Origin: Cytidiella melzeri
Taxonomy: Eukaryota; Basidiomycota; Agaricomycetes; Polyporales; Irpicaceae
DNA: 64,000 nucleotides
Direction of reading: 5' to 3'
Assembly (NCBI GenBank): GCA_022592445.1
Contig: JABYQR010000119.1
Location: 52,052-116,051 of the forward strand
This document shows, piece after piece, positions 46,701 to 57,834 of this stretch; position 1 is the stretch's first letter; every line of letters starts with the position of its first letter. Below the pieces are notes generated by a model. That model ran no database searches, was not told the origin of the DNA, and saw only the letters and a list, made by a program, of their open reading frames with translations. Both the position numbers and the translations under genes were made by a program.

Positions 46701-47990
46701 AAAATTGAATCGTGAAGCTCCTGTCAATGGCCTGCAGGACTCGACAAAGCATGCTTCCGCAGCTTCATCGAAGGATCTGGCTGTAATCAAGGATGATCTC
46801 AAGAGTCATAAGGAGGAGATCAAGGGTCACAAGTACGTCTTGCGTAGTAGTCTCCGATGTATTGCAGCTAGATGATCCACAGGCACATCATTCAAGAGCT
46901 GCAAAAGGAGCTCGCCAGGGAGACCCATCGTAGCAAGGTTCTAGAGTCCGAAAATAAGCTTCTTATCACAGAGATCGCTCAGCTTCGCGAGGTATGGTTA
47001 CCTCTCTAGCATTACTCGGCATCGTACTGAAAAGCTGCTGCAGGATATGAAGAAGCTTGAAGACACCTTCGAACAAACCCTTGTACGTGAAGAGCAGCAG
47101 CTTGCCGCAGAGACTGGTGATATGGCATCGACGGATGTTGCAACACTGCAGAGATCCGTGCGGGACCTGAAGATGAAGTACGAAGTAAGCTGTGCCTTCA
47201 CGCTGTCTACAGTTCTTATGCGTGTTGACTCTGCTATCCGGTGCATAACCAACAGGCAGAGATTGATCAACTACGCAGGGGTGCGTCTGAAGCGGAAATG
47301 AAAACTGCAAGGACTGTGCATGACGTGAGAGCGGCGATTTTTTTTGCTCGTCTACATGGTCTGAGCAGACTCTTTACTTTAGCTCCACAAAGAAATAGGG
47401 GAGCTGGAGAGTCTCATCGAGACGAAAGTTAGTGCTGATGTGGATATTCGTGCCCGCGAAACATATATTGACGCTGCTATTTGTGTATAGATATATCGTG
47501 AAGTCCGTTTACTCCCTTCAACAGTTCTCACGAAACTCTTCTCATTGGCATCTCACAGGATGAGCTTGAGTCGGAAATAGAGCGCCTGAAAGAGCGCCTT
47601 GCCCGGTCACAGAAGAAATCTTCCAAGACTGGCCTCCCGGAAGATTCAAGACTATCGGTCTCTTCGACAACAACGCCGGCATCGCAGACGTCGTCGCCGT
47701 CCTCCTACGCGTTTCCTTCTCAGCCGTTTCCTCCTCAACCATTCCCTACTCGCGCGAACAGGTTTTCCGAACCAAAGAGTGCTGTGTCAGGAGAAGAAGT
47801 CTGCGAGATTTGTGAGCGGCCTGGCCACGACATCTTCACTTGCGATCTGCTCAAGGACGATCGTCCTCTGAGCACCGCAAGCTTGGCCGGTTTGAAGAGC
47901 ACTAATGACAGCAACGACCTGTTTTGTGACGATTGCGAAGAGCGGGGCCACATCGCTGCCAACTGCCCTCATTCTCTGGATGTGTTTTGA
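43768..47990 (+). CDS. CLIP-170-type microtubule plus-end tracking protein (CAP-Gly, coiled coil, two zinc knuckles)
   Basis: Twelve exons close in frame to 1204 residues: 43768-44330, 44388-45786, 45853-46326, 46354-46438, 46498-46538, 46588-46832, 46883-46991, 47044-47184, 47256-47324, 47383-47427, 47491-47502 and 47559-47990. N-terminus: repeated (S/T)xIP motifs (SAIPTPGR, TGIPTPGR) of the kind that bind EB1. CAP-Gly domain at about 136-207, split by intron 1: VGDNVRVESLGFEGALRFLG, GLFAGVEL, the invariant GKNDG, then KRYFTCPPGCGIF. A Ser/Pro/Arg-rich linker follows (208-480), then a long coiled coil (about 480-1060). The C-terminus has two C-X2-C-X4-H-X4-C knuckles (CEICERPGHDIFTC; CDDCEERGHIAANC), the CLIP-170 signature that binds partners such as dynactin or Lis1. 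It acts at microtubule plus ends in polarised growth and nuclear migration. Confidence 0.9.
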
Positions 47991-48521
47991 ACGAGGAATA
48001 CCGCGTCTATCTCATGTTTCTTTCCCCTGCTCTTCCGGTGATGCTTACACTAACTATGTTACTATCTGCTCATATTCGCAGCAACATAGTTTACCACTCA
48101 TTCAATGTCACGACAACATTCATTCATTTATATTGTTATTCCTGTCAGTACCCCTTTCCTTGTTCATCTAGTCACAACCACTTGGATACCAGCGCACGTC
48201 CTTTCGTTCACCCTCTCGTCGTCTCCTTATGTAACTTGCTCGAGGCTATAATCACAAACGGTCAAACATCGCCACAAACGTGCACGATTCGCTTACCTTC
48301 GTGATATCTGTCTACAGTGATTTCGTGCGATTCGATGGCGGTCATGACCAGTTACGCTACTTATAGATTACTACTCTGTCAATCCACCATGTGTGCAGAA
48401 GCGGCGAAGGCCGTGATCGACTGAGACTGCTATATGGTGAGTCTACAAGTTTTTGCTAACTACTCACCACCATCTAACGTGTTTTTCTTCACCCGAGCAG
48501 TAGTCGAGTCGTTGTCCGGCC
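47991..48521. other. Intergenic, no gene
   Basis: 3' region of the CLIP-170-like gene and 5' region of the racemase-family gene. Pyrimidine-rich, with no open frame that carries a recognisable domain. Short spliced 5' UTR sequence is possible near 48439-48500. Confidence 0.5.
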
Positions 48522-49890
48522 ATGGATGTTTTCGATGCGGTAGGAGGAAAAGTTGGGCGTGAAACCGTGATCAAGACGGTCGATATGCATACATCTGGCG
48601 AGGTATGCTACGATAGGCCTTCGATCTCGAAGTAGCTCATCATCTTGAGCAGCCGACGCGTATCATCTTACCACCCGGAGAACTGAGGGACGAACGGTTC
48701 ATCCTGAAAGGCGACACATTGCTCGAAAAGCGGGCCTACGCGAGAGAGCAAATGGACTGGGTCCGTCAGAGGTCTACTTCCATGAAATTGCTCAAATGCT
48801 GCAGTTCTGGATTGACGCTTGCTCTCACTGTTTAGGATGATGCGTGAGCCTCGCGGTCATGCTGAAATGTATGGCGCAATTCTAGTCGCTGAGACGGAGC
48901 TGACGTTGGCCGGGGAAGCAGACATCGGCGTACTGTTCTGCCACAATGGTATGCTGCCTTCAGACATTTCTGACGTCTATCTGACCCCTGGAGACAGAGG
49001 GTTACTCGACGATGTGCGGTCATGCTACGATTGCCCTCGGAAGGTTCCTCCTGGATACCGCGGACCTCAACGTATTCCCGCGGCGCGATAGACTCTCCTA
49101 CAATAAGGAAACCAGAGAGACTGTCATTCGACTGCATGCCCCGTGCGGTATCGTCAAAATTTGCGCTCCTAACGCGAGCACCGGACGATCGAACAACAAC
49201 AAATCGGATTCAACCCGCAGAGTCAGCTTTACAAGTGTGCCAAGCTTTGTTGGAGGCCTCAACATCATCGTTGAGGTTCCACTGGAGTTACGGTGGAAAG
49301 CGCTTAAAGATTCTGACAAAGAGGGGGTCCAAGTTGACATCTGCTATGGCGGCGCGTTTTACGCCGTGCTGACCTCGAAAGAGCTTGGATTCAGTCGCGG
49401 AATCCGAGGGTGCAGTCTGTCGGAACTCAACGAAGCGACCAAAACAATAAAAGATTTACTCAGTGGCCGAAAGGAGCTGTACGCACATCCATCTGAAAGG
49501 GATCTGGAGTATTTGTACGGGGTCATTGTGACAGAACAGCTCGCACAGAAGCACGAGTTGGGGTTGTGCTTTTTTGCCGAACAACAAGTCGACCGATCTC
49601 CTACTGGGTCTGGTGTATCAGCTCGGGTCGCCTTGGCTCATGCAAAAGGAGAGCTGACCATCGGAGAAGAGATGATGTTCGAGAGTCTGGTTAGCCTTAC
49701 AGGCAACGGAATGGGATTTGTTGGAAAGGCGGTGGAAGAAGTTGCTCTCATACAAAGAGACAGCAAGAGACTGGCCGGGGTATGTGTTGCTGTATCTGGG
49801 CACGCGTACTACACCGGGGCCCACTCTTTCGTGGTCGAGGACGGCGACTGGCTGGGCAACGGGTTCCTCGCGAATACTACACCTTCCTAA
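48522..49890 (+). CDS. Proline racemase family protein, probable trans-3-hydroxy-L-proline dehydratase
   Basis: Four exons in phase (48522-48602, 48653-48771, 48836-48948, 48998-49890) give 401 residues, the normal family length. The N-terminal DMHTSGEPTRIIL and MMREPRGHAEMYGAI are family signatures. The first catalytic Cys is kept (MCGHATIALGR, Cys111). The second site reads DRSPTGSG with Thr307 where true proline racemases have Cys (SPCGTG). That Cys/Thr pair is the established mark of trans-L-3-hydroxyproline dehydratases, which convert trans-3-hydroxyproline to delta-1-pyrroline-2-carboxylate and cannot racemise. HAYYTGAHSFVVEDGD is the C-terminal substrate-site segment. Probably cytosolic amino-acid catabolism; substrate not proven. 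Confidence 0.85.
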
Positions 49891-50058
49891 TATAGCATGG
49901 TACGGGTGAAGCCCCACATGTTCGTGCTGTGATGTAGTGGTGATGTCATCGGCATTCGCTGTACAAATAGCGAGCGAAAAGTTGTTCAATATTTCAGTTG
50001 GATTTTTTCTCCTCGTCCTCATCGTCTGCCTCGACGCCAGCTAACAGTTCTCTCAGCA

Positions 50059-51093
50059 ATGTCTTACGCTGCCGTTGCCGCTCACAATGCCCCACCTCCC
50101 TCTGCCCAGGTATGCTCTGTGTAACTTGACTGGTTGTGCGACCTTATTCATCGTCTTGGGACAGCCTCATCCCGACCTGGGCTTGCTCAACACTGAGCCC
50201 CCCTCGCACGACAACATTGCGGACGATGCGGCCAAGCTCAATATAGTCTCTGCCGACTTCAAGCAGAACCCTGCGACAGTCACTTCAACCGCAGGTGTGC
50301 CTACTGAGTCGGCCCCCATTCCCATCTCGGGTGGTCTACCCAGTCACACGACCAGTGGTAGCAGGTCTAAGGGTCAGAAGGCTTCCGACAAGGCCAAAAA
50401 GTACGCACACGAGCTCGAGGACGAAGGCTTCTACCTTTGGAACTTTGCTAAGCATCAATTGCTGCGACCGGGAGTTGCGGGAGGCCTGCTTGGTGTTGGT
50501 GAGTTTCTTCACTTTCCACCTACATCTGGCTACTCATGCGAGACATTATACATAGTCAACATTGGTCTTATGTCCTTTGCGTCCTACTCTCTATATACCA
50601 AACCTTATCTTCGCAGGGACACCAAATTTCTCGCGTCGGCCGCGGCCGCTGCCTTCACCATCCTTTCCGCTGAAGGCTATGCTGCGGAGAAATACCGCGA
50701 GACACCTGCTGGTCGAGATGAAGAAATACGCGCTAGAAAGGAAGGTGCAGCTCTGTACAGGATTGCCAAGGAGAATATCCTCCGACCCGGTGTTCTGGGT
50801 GGTCTAGTCGGTGTTCGTGAGTGTCTCGTTACCGTCCAAACTCTGATATGCTGTTGAGTCTCACACGTCTTCAAGTGAACACTGCCGTTATTGGAACTGT
50901 GAGCTTCTATGCTTACCAATACTGGGATACGCGTCATTGGGATAAGCGCATTGTCTCCGCCGTATCAGTTGGTCTGCTTACACTCTGGTCTGGCGAAGGG
51001 TGAGTATTTGCGGCACAGCATTTGAGCGACCACCCTTTGCTGACCTCTATTCTAAGTTACCTCGCCGAACAGTACCGTCACACTCATCATTAA
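50059..51093 (+). CDS. OM14-like mitochondrial outer-membrane protein
   Basis: Five exons in phase (50059-50109, 50165-50498, 50556-50816, 50876-50999, 51057-51093) give 268 residues. The N-terminal third is Ser/Thr/Pro-rich. The C-terminal two thirds hold a duplicated motif: LRPGVAGGLLGVVNIGLMSF and LRPGVLGGLVGVLNTAVIGT, each preceded by a charged helix and followed by a Tyr-rich hydrophobic segment, with EGYAAEKYRET and EGYLAEQYRHT after them. This organisation matches the fungal OM14 C-terminal domain family; in yeast OM14 is an outer-membrane protein that acts as a receptor for cytosolic ribosomes. Membrane topology here is inferred from sequence only. The start follows the first ATG of a pyrimidine-rich leader. 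Confidence 0.6.
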
Positions 51094-51599
51094 GGTCTCC
51101 CCTCGAATCTTGTAACGCAATGGACATGCACTGGGAAACGCACCCTCATTCACTACTAAATAATCTCTTGGATCCGTATAAGACGTATACAGTGCACTGT
51201 ACATTATTATCGATACGCTTATTCACATATCGCTATGTGTTCTTTTAAACAGCATGGTCTCCACCCCTAGGCCTCATCATCTACAACCCAACTTAACGCC
51301 GCATTGGCTATGACTGGCAGAGTCACGACGACTTGGTGTGATCAGGATGTAGTCACTTAAGAACTACATGCGAAATGATATCGAAAAACTTGATGAAGGG
51401 ACACATCATGAAGGCTAGTACACTTTTTTTACAACAACACTCAAGTCGATAACACCGGGGATGGTCGAAGAAAACGCGAGCCAGAAAAAAAAATGAAGTT
51501 TATAGTCCAAAAGGACAGGGACCGTATCGTAACACTCGGCGAAAGGACAGTCCGTTATTTGACGCCGCTTCAGTAAATCTCTGAATAGAGAGGCAAAGT
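51094..51599. other. Convergent 3' intergenic region
   Basis: Lies between the stop codons of the OM14-like gene (+) and the RBR ligase gene (-). It contains short homopolymer tracts near 51421-51495. No gene recognised. Confidence 0.5.
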
Positions 51600-54500
51600 T
51601 CACATTACGATGCACCAGCCTCCGCCGTTATCGTTTGCCCTCCGTGTCTCATTCCTTCTACGACGCGCGGCTTCCTCGTCTGCTGCTCGTTGCACCGCAA
51701 CCCTTCGCTCTCGCTCCCTAGCAACTTGGGCAAGCATAGCTCGTTCCGCAGCTATACCAAGAAAAGCCGGTTGGACAGCAAATAGATTCGGCGCGACCTC
51801 ACGGTGCCTGTGGGCAACGCCAGGGGCTGCTCGCGCCATCTGCGCCTGACGCAATACTTCTTCTTGCTCTGCATAGTCGACATTGCGGAAAGGATCAAAA
51901 GGTTGAGCGTCGGGTTCTTCTGTATAAATTCCGCCATGCCTGTTCCCCATGTGTTGGTAAATAGTTTCACGTGTGAAAAGCCCCATGCAGATCCAGCAGA
52001 TGTGTGCGCCGCAGCTAGAATAACATGTGAGGATTGAGACGTGAGTATAGGTATAGTGAAATGTACATACCGGCAACTCATATGATTGCATCCTTCGGTT
52101 TTCTCGATGTGAATGTTGCATTGTGGACAACGTTTGATGCGCGATCCCTGTTGTCGTATCCATTCCTCCGACGCGCGATCCTGTGCTTCCGGATCTTTCT
52201 GAATGCGGTATTCATCGCACGACATGCCATCGTGGCTGTCTTCATTGCACCCAGAGCAAATTGAGGAAAAGCAGGACGGGCATTGCAGCACGGAAGGAGA
52301 TGCAGAACCTGTGGGACGATATATTTGAGAACAGTCCGGAGTCTTGCAGTACACGAGTTCTTGAGGGCGCTTCGTCACGTAAGAGATGAAGGCTATCTCT
52401 AGAAGACGAGTGAATGCGTTAGGATGGTGGAACCTCTGGATGGTGGACAGAGCGATGGGAGCCTCACACCTGCCCTCGTCGCTCATGCAAACTAGAGGAA
52501 ATGTGTCCGAGTCGAGGGCACTCAGGAGATAGTGACGCAGACATGCAGTGCAGTAGACGTGATTGCATCCTAACCGAACAGGCGCAATAACGTCGTCGAA
52601 ACAGATGGGGCAAGATTGCTGCTCTCCAGAAGCTGCAGGCAAGGAGCCAGTGCGAGACTGTGCGATGAGGCGGTTGAGGGTATGACGAGCTTCTTCTCCG
52701 CCTGAGACTGTGATGGTCCTCGCGGCAGGGTCGAATTTGATGTTTTCATCGCCAAGGATAGCTTGTAGCTCCGCAAGTCCCTGTCGGACAAAAAACCCCA
52801 CAGATAATTTCGGGATATGAACAATGCGGTCGAGTGCGGCCAAGCGTTCCAGTTCGTGCCTGATCATGTCGCTAGCTGCCTCCACTGCCTTTGAGTCTCC
52901 GTAAACCTTCAGCTGCCTTCGCGTCCAGTCACCTCGCATGTATGCACCAGTGTCCGTAAAGACTGAGCGACTGAATGCATTATCTGCTTTTGCCAAAGCA
53001 GGATGCCAGCCTTCTACTTTTTCGCCAGCGGCTAAGTTCTCCACGCGAACCTTGAGGGCTCCAACAGCAGGTTTGACGGAACCCAAGACACGGATGTGAG
53101 TAGTGTTGCGAGCTTGGGATTCTTGGATCGTCATGTAGCATGCCTTTTTGTCTTTGATTGACCCTGCGAGCTCGTTCCACAATCGTCGCTGAGCTTCGTA
53201 TTGAAGAAATGGAAGCGTAAGGGTCCATGCATGAGGCGTAGGGAGTCGAAGCCATGGCGTTACATTATTGAGATAGTACAGCTTTCTGCCATGCAAACTA
53301 TCGTGCGCGTTCTGTGCATCTTGGTGGGTGGCGAAATGAACGCGAATGGTGGCAATGCCGTCGTTGTTCACTGCCATAACAGGGCGGTCGAATACGGTCA
53401 GGTTGTATCGCTGGAGGTGCTCACGGAGTTTCTGCACTCCACAATCAAAGTCAGTTATAGTTACTTTGCCTCGCAAAAGCTGCAAGTCGAAAAGCCCGGT
53501 GAAGTCACGAAGGTTATCTAGCAGGACCTTTGCTGGTAAGTTACTGATCTTGACGGAGTTTGGATTGAAATTGCGTATCACATGACCTGGAGGAGGGGAA
53601 TTGATTTCGACCTTGAGCCGACGGCCTTGGAAAACTCGGCCGTCAAGCTCCAGGACTTTGTTACGAGCAGCATCCATAGTCGCGCATATCCCAACGTAAC
53701 GCACCGACGGAGCTCGCCAACTGATGGTAAGCACATTCATCTCACGGGCGGTGGATGTCCCCATACCACCAGCGGCATTGCAGACTCCAACTTCGAAGGT
53801 GAGGCGCTCGTCGCGGAACTCTACAGCATCAAGGCCAATAGCTAGAACTTCGCCATAATCGGCGTGAGTTACAATGTTTGCCTCTAGTTTTCCGTCTTGC
53901 GTTCTCTTGACTGAATCAACGAGAATTTGGTCCGGGTCAATGCCCTGTTGAGTGAAGAGGCCACGAATTTCATGTTCACGAGCATCCAGGGGAAGACCGC
54001 GTACGCGGACCGTACATGACTCAAAACCAGTTATGACAGCGCGTACGGCCAGACCAGCGGAGTAGGTGATGACAGAGCCCAACACAACGCGTTGTATGGT
54101 CTTCGCAGCCTCTTCTCTGGCTTCTAGTGCAAAGCGCTCTCTCAGCTGCTCCTCGTAAACGCGCACTTGTTCGAGTCGATGTTCCTCAGCTTGACGAGCG
54201 GCTCTTTCCTCTGCAACTCTTGCCTGCTCTAAATCTCGCTCGAGCTCTTCTTGTGCAAGGCGAAGTTCGCGAGCAGCTTCTTCAATTCTACGCTCACGGC
54301 GTTCCCGCTCTGCTTGCACAGCTTCCCGACGCCGGTGCGCAGTAGCTTGCACCTGCATAAACTAGATGAAGCTGTTGCCGTCTCAAGGGTAGCATGAAAA
54401 GTACCTCTGGGTCGTGCCCATACCAGCATTTAGCACCCTTTGCACATGATCCAGCTTTCCATGCAAAGCAAGGGACCTCCCCGCGTTTTGGGCGAGCCTT

Positions 54501-54815
54501 CTGTTCTGTAGGCTGTGTGGAAGATGAGCCTGCGGTTGCCTCGTCTATGGATCTGTTGGATAGAGGCTGGGCTTGTGCTGCATTCCTCTTGGTGCGCTTA
54601 TGAGTTTGAGGAGCTGTCGAAGGTGGTGTGGCTAGCTGCTATCGAGATATTATTGTGCACTTAGCTGCGCCACAAGCGACTGCCAGTGGGCTGATACTTA
54701 CCGCAAGGTCGACATCGTGATTGAATCTACAAGAGTCCCCGAAACGACAGTGCCCCGCAATGTAGTTGCGACAGGGCGGTTTCGCTCTCTGGACAGGAGG
54801 TGTACTGACGGACAT
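51600..54815 (-). CDS. RBR-type E3 ubiquitin ligase with two CCCH zinc fingers and RRM/KH-like RNA-binding region
   Basis: Four exons in phase (54702-54815, 54405-54638, 52071-54361, 51600-52014) give 1017 residues. Two C-X7-C-X5-C-X3-H fingers (CRNYIAGHCRFGDSCRFNH near 15-33; CFAWKAGSCAKGAKCWYGH near 97-115), then a Glu/Arg-rich coiled coil. RRM-like units follow (TVRVRGLPLDAREHEIRGLF; SVKISNLPAKVLLDNLRDF) and a KH-like region before the RBR module. RING1 starts at CPICFDD (about 700), IBR at VYCKTPDCSQIY (about 790) and RING2 at KRCPQCNIHIEKTEGCNHMSC, with the catalytic Cys in EGCNH. RING2 is split by the last intron and completed by CGAHICWICMG. The C-terminal tail is Arg/Ala-rich. RBR ligases take ubiquitin onto the RING2 Cys before transfer. 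The RNA-binding front suggests action on RNA-associated substrates (inference). An upstream in-frame Met at 54908 is possible. Confidence 0.85.
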
Positions 54816-55078
54816 GTTCGAGATGACCACGGGAAAGTTCTTTCCCGACAAGCAGACTGTTGACGGGAGGTTGGATACTGAACAATCTCCACCAGGGACA
54901 GTAGACAATGTTCAACCTTCAACTTCGCACTTTAGGTCGCTTGGTGATTAGGAGATGGTCGTTCGAGGTAAAGTTGCGCGCCATCCGTAAAGGAGGTGTA
55001 TGTACATGTGGAACAGACGCCCTCCGGTCTCAGGCTCTAGGATTGACGTCCACCACCTCAGTGTAGACTCTGTACAAC
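54816..55078. promoter_or_regulatory. Divergent promoter region of RBR ligase and ARD genes (263 bp)
   Basis: The RBR gene (-) and the acireductone dioxygenase gene (+) start on either side. No TATA box recognised. Confidence 0.45.
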
Positions 55079-55792
55079 ATGCGTGCTTACTATTACGATA
55101 ACCTCCCAGGAGAGCCCATTCTGCCTCACGAAGGAGCGATGGTAGATCCTGCGGTGCTCACCACCATAGGTGTGCTGTTCGCTCATGTGCCGGTAGATGC
55201 TGAGGGAAAGTGGGAGGAACATGTGCAGCACATTGCTACCACCAGAGGGTACAAGTGCTCAGATGTGGTAGAGTCTGGCAGAGACTTGCTGGGCGAGAAA
55301 TACGAAGAGAGTATGGAGAAGGTGTGGAGAGAGTAAGCCTCAACGTTGTCGACGGCTGATGCTTGCAACAATAACTGATCATGTCTCAGACATTTACACG
55401 AAGACGAAGAGATTCGGTACCCGCTGCACGGAGGAGGTTATTTCGATGTTCGCGGTAAGTGCATGGTCTGGGTATGTTAATCGCAGACATGGCATTGCTG
55501 AGACCTCTCGCAGAGCTACCCACCGACAAATGGATCCGCATCCACGCCGAGGCAGGGGACCTGATGATTATACCTGCAGGGATATACCACCGCTTTAGCC
55601 TCGACTCTAACGAGTATATCAAGACCATGCGACTGTTCAAGGTATGCAATCGCAGCAGCAGAGTTGGAGAAGGGGTATCCTAACCGACTTGTGCAGGAAG
55701 AGCCGAAGTGGACCGCCCACTACCGCAGCAGCGAAACAGATAAAAACCAGAACAGAGTCGAGTACCTGCATAGGTTCATGGTGTCTGCGTAG
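55079..55792 (+). CDS. ADI1: Acireductone dioxygenase (methionine salvage)
   Basis: Four exons in phase (55079-55332, 55390-55454, 55514-55641, 55697-55792) give 180 residues, the usual ARD length. Cupin fold with the metal-binding set HLHEDEE (His86, His88, Glu92) and His132 in PAGIYHRF, the standard three-His/one-Glu Fe(II) or Ni(II) site. N-terminal [15 protein letters not shown] and C-terminal HRFMVS are family features. With iron it converts acireductone (1,2-dihydroxy-3-keto-5-methylthiopentene) to formate and the keto-acid precursor of methionine. Cytosolic or nuclear. Apparently intact. Confidence 0.95.
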
Positions 55793-56014
55793 AGAGACAT
55801 GAAGAGTAGATCTAGTGGATGTATGTACTATGTATGTTTTCCGACATATTGAAGCAAACAATTAGCTTCCTAAGTGCTTAGCGGCTAAGCTTGAGGGTAA
55901 ACATGGTAACTGAGGGAGTTTGGAGAATGTCATGCTTTACGTCCTATATTATTTTACTCTTCTGATTGGTAATTAAAAGATATATAAATAAGAAACGAAT
56001 TTTAATATTGGCCT
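55793..56014. other. Intergenic, AT-rich
   Basis: 3' flank of the ARD gene, very AT-rich from about 55935 to 56010. It ends at an abrupt switch to G+C-rich sequence (GTCGGGGGGGGCC) at about 56018 that marks the DIRS-like element. Confidence 0.5.
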
Positions 56015-56017
56015 TAG

Positions 56018-56498
56018 TCGGGGGGGGCCTGGCCCTCCACCGGCACACTTTCCGAAAACTTCCGGTGGCCAGAAGGCGTCTTTTCGGGCTTGAAAAACCC
56101 CAGGAAACCGGAAGATTCGTGCGCGTTGGGAGCGCTTATTTTTGAGCTTTGTGGTGCGGGAAAGCTCCCAAAAAGGGAACGTTTGTCCGAACTCCTCCTC
56201 GAGATCAATGTGGCGGGAAGCTGCAAGGAAGGGTCAAAGCCCGAAGGAGGAGGACGAGACGCCAGCTCGTGTGTGCCCGAGTCCGACTGAGTGTGAGGTG
56301 GAAAGCGAGACATTGCGAACACGACTCACCAACAAAGGCGCGAGCCACGACAGTCGTGCGCAACGCGAGACGACTCACCCCCAAAGGCTTGCGCCGGCCC
56401 ACGATTTTCATCGAAGTGAAGCCAACACTTCAGGAAGGTAAAAAGAGGGGGGGGTGGGCAATATATTTTCCTGGATGTGCGGAATTTACGGCGAATTA
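56018..56498. repeat. Terminal non-coding region of the DIRS-like element with direct repeats
   Basis: G+C-rich sequence outside the recombinase ORF. A direct repeat of about 25 bp with changes occurs at 56314-56343 and 56364-56396 (shared words CGACTCACC and CAAAGGC). YR elements end in split or inverted terminal repeats, so this is the likely recombination region. Confidence 0.5.
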
Positions 56499-57834
56499 CT
56501 AAGCTGACAATACAAAGGAACGAGACCTTCTGAATTTATCTATTGAGTCCTGAGCTAATTGAAGACGCGATTTGTCAAAAGAATTAGAAATAAAAAGCGA
56601 GAGGATGGAATCTATCTTTCGCCAGTACTCTAGAAACGCACGAGATCTCCAACCTCCTTGAACTGCGACAATGTCCGGGGGAGTGCTTCGAAGAAGGAGT
56701 TCGGTGGCCCCTCCGATTCGGAAACAGTGACCCGATAATGCACCCAAATCGGCCTTCGCCCACGCCTGATTGCAACGCATCAAGAACCAATCTCTTGTCA
56801 TGGGTTCCCAACCTTGTTCTGAACGGGCGACAAAGGAAAAGAAGGGAGCGTCGGGAGGTACGTTGGCATTACATTTGAGGTGATGTGCGAGAGCACAAAT
56901 TGGGGAAGTGGGTTCGCCATTTTCTGTGACCGTCACAACAAGGCCGGCGTGTTTGGTTGTCTTCGACCATGGTAAATTAAATGCGAAATATGACTTTCCG
57001 TCCGGGAGGGAATTGAGTTGCAAAGGCGCGGAGCAAGAGACATGCTTTACTTTATCGAAACCGTGCAGCGACAGGACTACGAGTTCACCTAACCTTAAGC
57101 CAGAATTAGTACGGTAACCACAGTGAAAGAAGAAGCCGTGAGGCCAAATGTTCATACCGCCTCGTGCCCCAAAAAGCGAAGCACGCAACCGCAAAAACAG
57201 CGGCGTCGAAGGAGTTTGAAAGGTCTAACTGAGAGAATAAAGCGTTCATGTGTTCGAGCGTGACAGGAGGACGTTTCGGCTTTGCGGAGGGTTGAACCTT
57301 CAGAGCGCCCGCGCACATAATCTTCAGCATTTTTGCGCCTAACCACGGTGCGCCGTTAATAGAATGCCAGAAAGACAGTCCTGCGATCCAAGTGTCGATG
57401 GTAGAGCGAGACACAATGCCGCCCCATTTAGCAATGAAACACGAGAGTAAAATGTCCGACGCAGGCATACGCCGCGACTCGGCGATCCCAAGACAATCAC
57501 AGTATTGGTTGAAACGAAGAAGTCCAGCACCGTAGTTTTTCCGGGTGTTTGGTTCGATCGAAGCGAGCATTATATCGAGTAAAGACTTAGAAGCGTCGAC
57601 TGAGACGTCAGCGACAAGAGCTTGCCGAAAGTTGATAGCATAGGGAGTAGTCCAGAAGGCGAGGCGATCTGCAGCGAGAACAGGAGGGCGAAGAACAGAT
57701 AACTTGAGAGAATTAGCCGCTGATGGCTTTCTTGGTTTGCGACAACTCAGAGTTCACGGAGAAGGGGAGGCCTTCCTCTGAGAAGCCGACGCGTTCGCAC
57801 TTGCGCACGCAGTAAACGAAGGTGTGCTAGACAT
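56499..57834 (-). CDS. Tyrosine recombinase of the DIRS-like element, with intron
   Basis: Two coding blocks, 57158-57834 and 56499-57093, joined by removing a 64-nt intron (57094-57157; GT...AG, TACTAAT branch-like word). The join gives FWGTRRLGELVVLS, restoring the first catalytic Arg. The second block has GHCFRIGGATELLLRSTPPD (the H-X-X-R pair) and RSRAFLEYWR (nucleophile Tyr). The N-terminal half (LASIEPNTRKNYGAGLLRFN, SRSTIDTWIAGLSFWHS) is the SAM-like core-binding domain. The enzyme would integrate the circular DNA copy without a target duplication. The ATG at 57834 overlaps the RT stop. One in-frame TGA lies at 57754-57756 near the N-terminus, so translation from this Met is blocked unless a downstream start or splice is used. 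Confidence 0.8.

Noticed and set aside
54639..54908. Start of the RBR ligase at Met 54908
   Set aside because: Possible, but the 31 extra residues show no recognised motif; the Met at 54815 leads directly into the first CCCH finger, so it was preferred without certainty.
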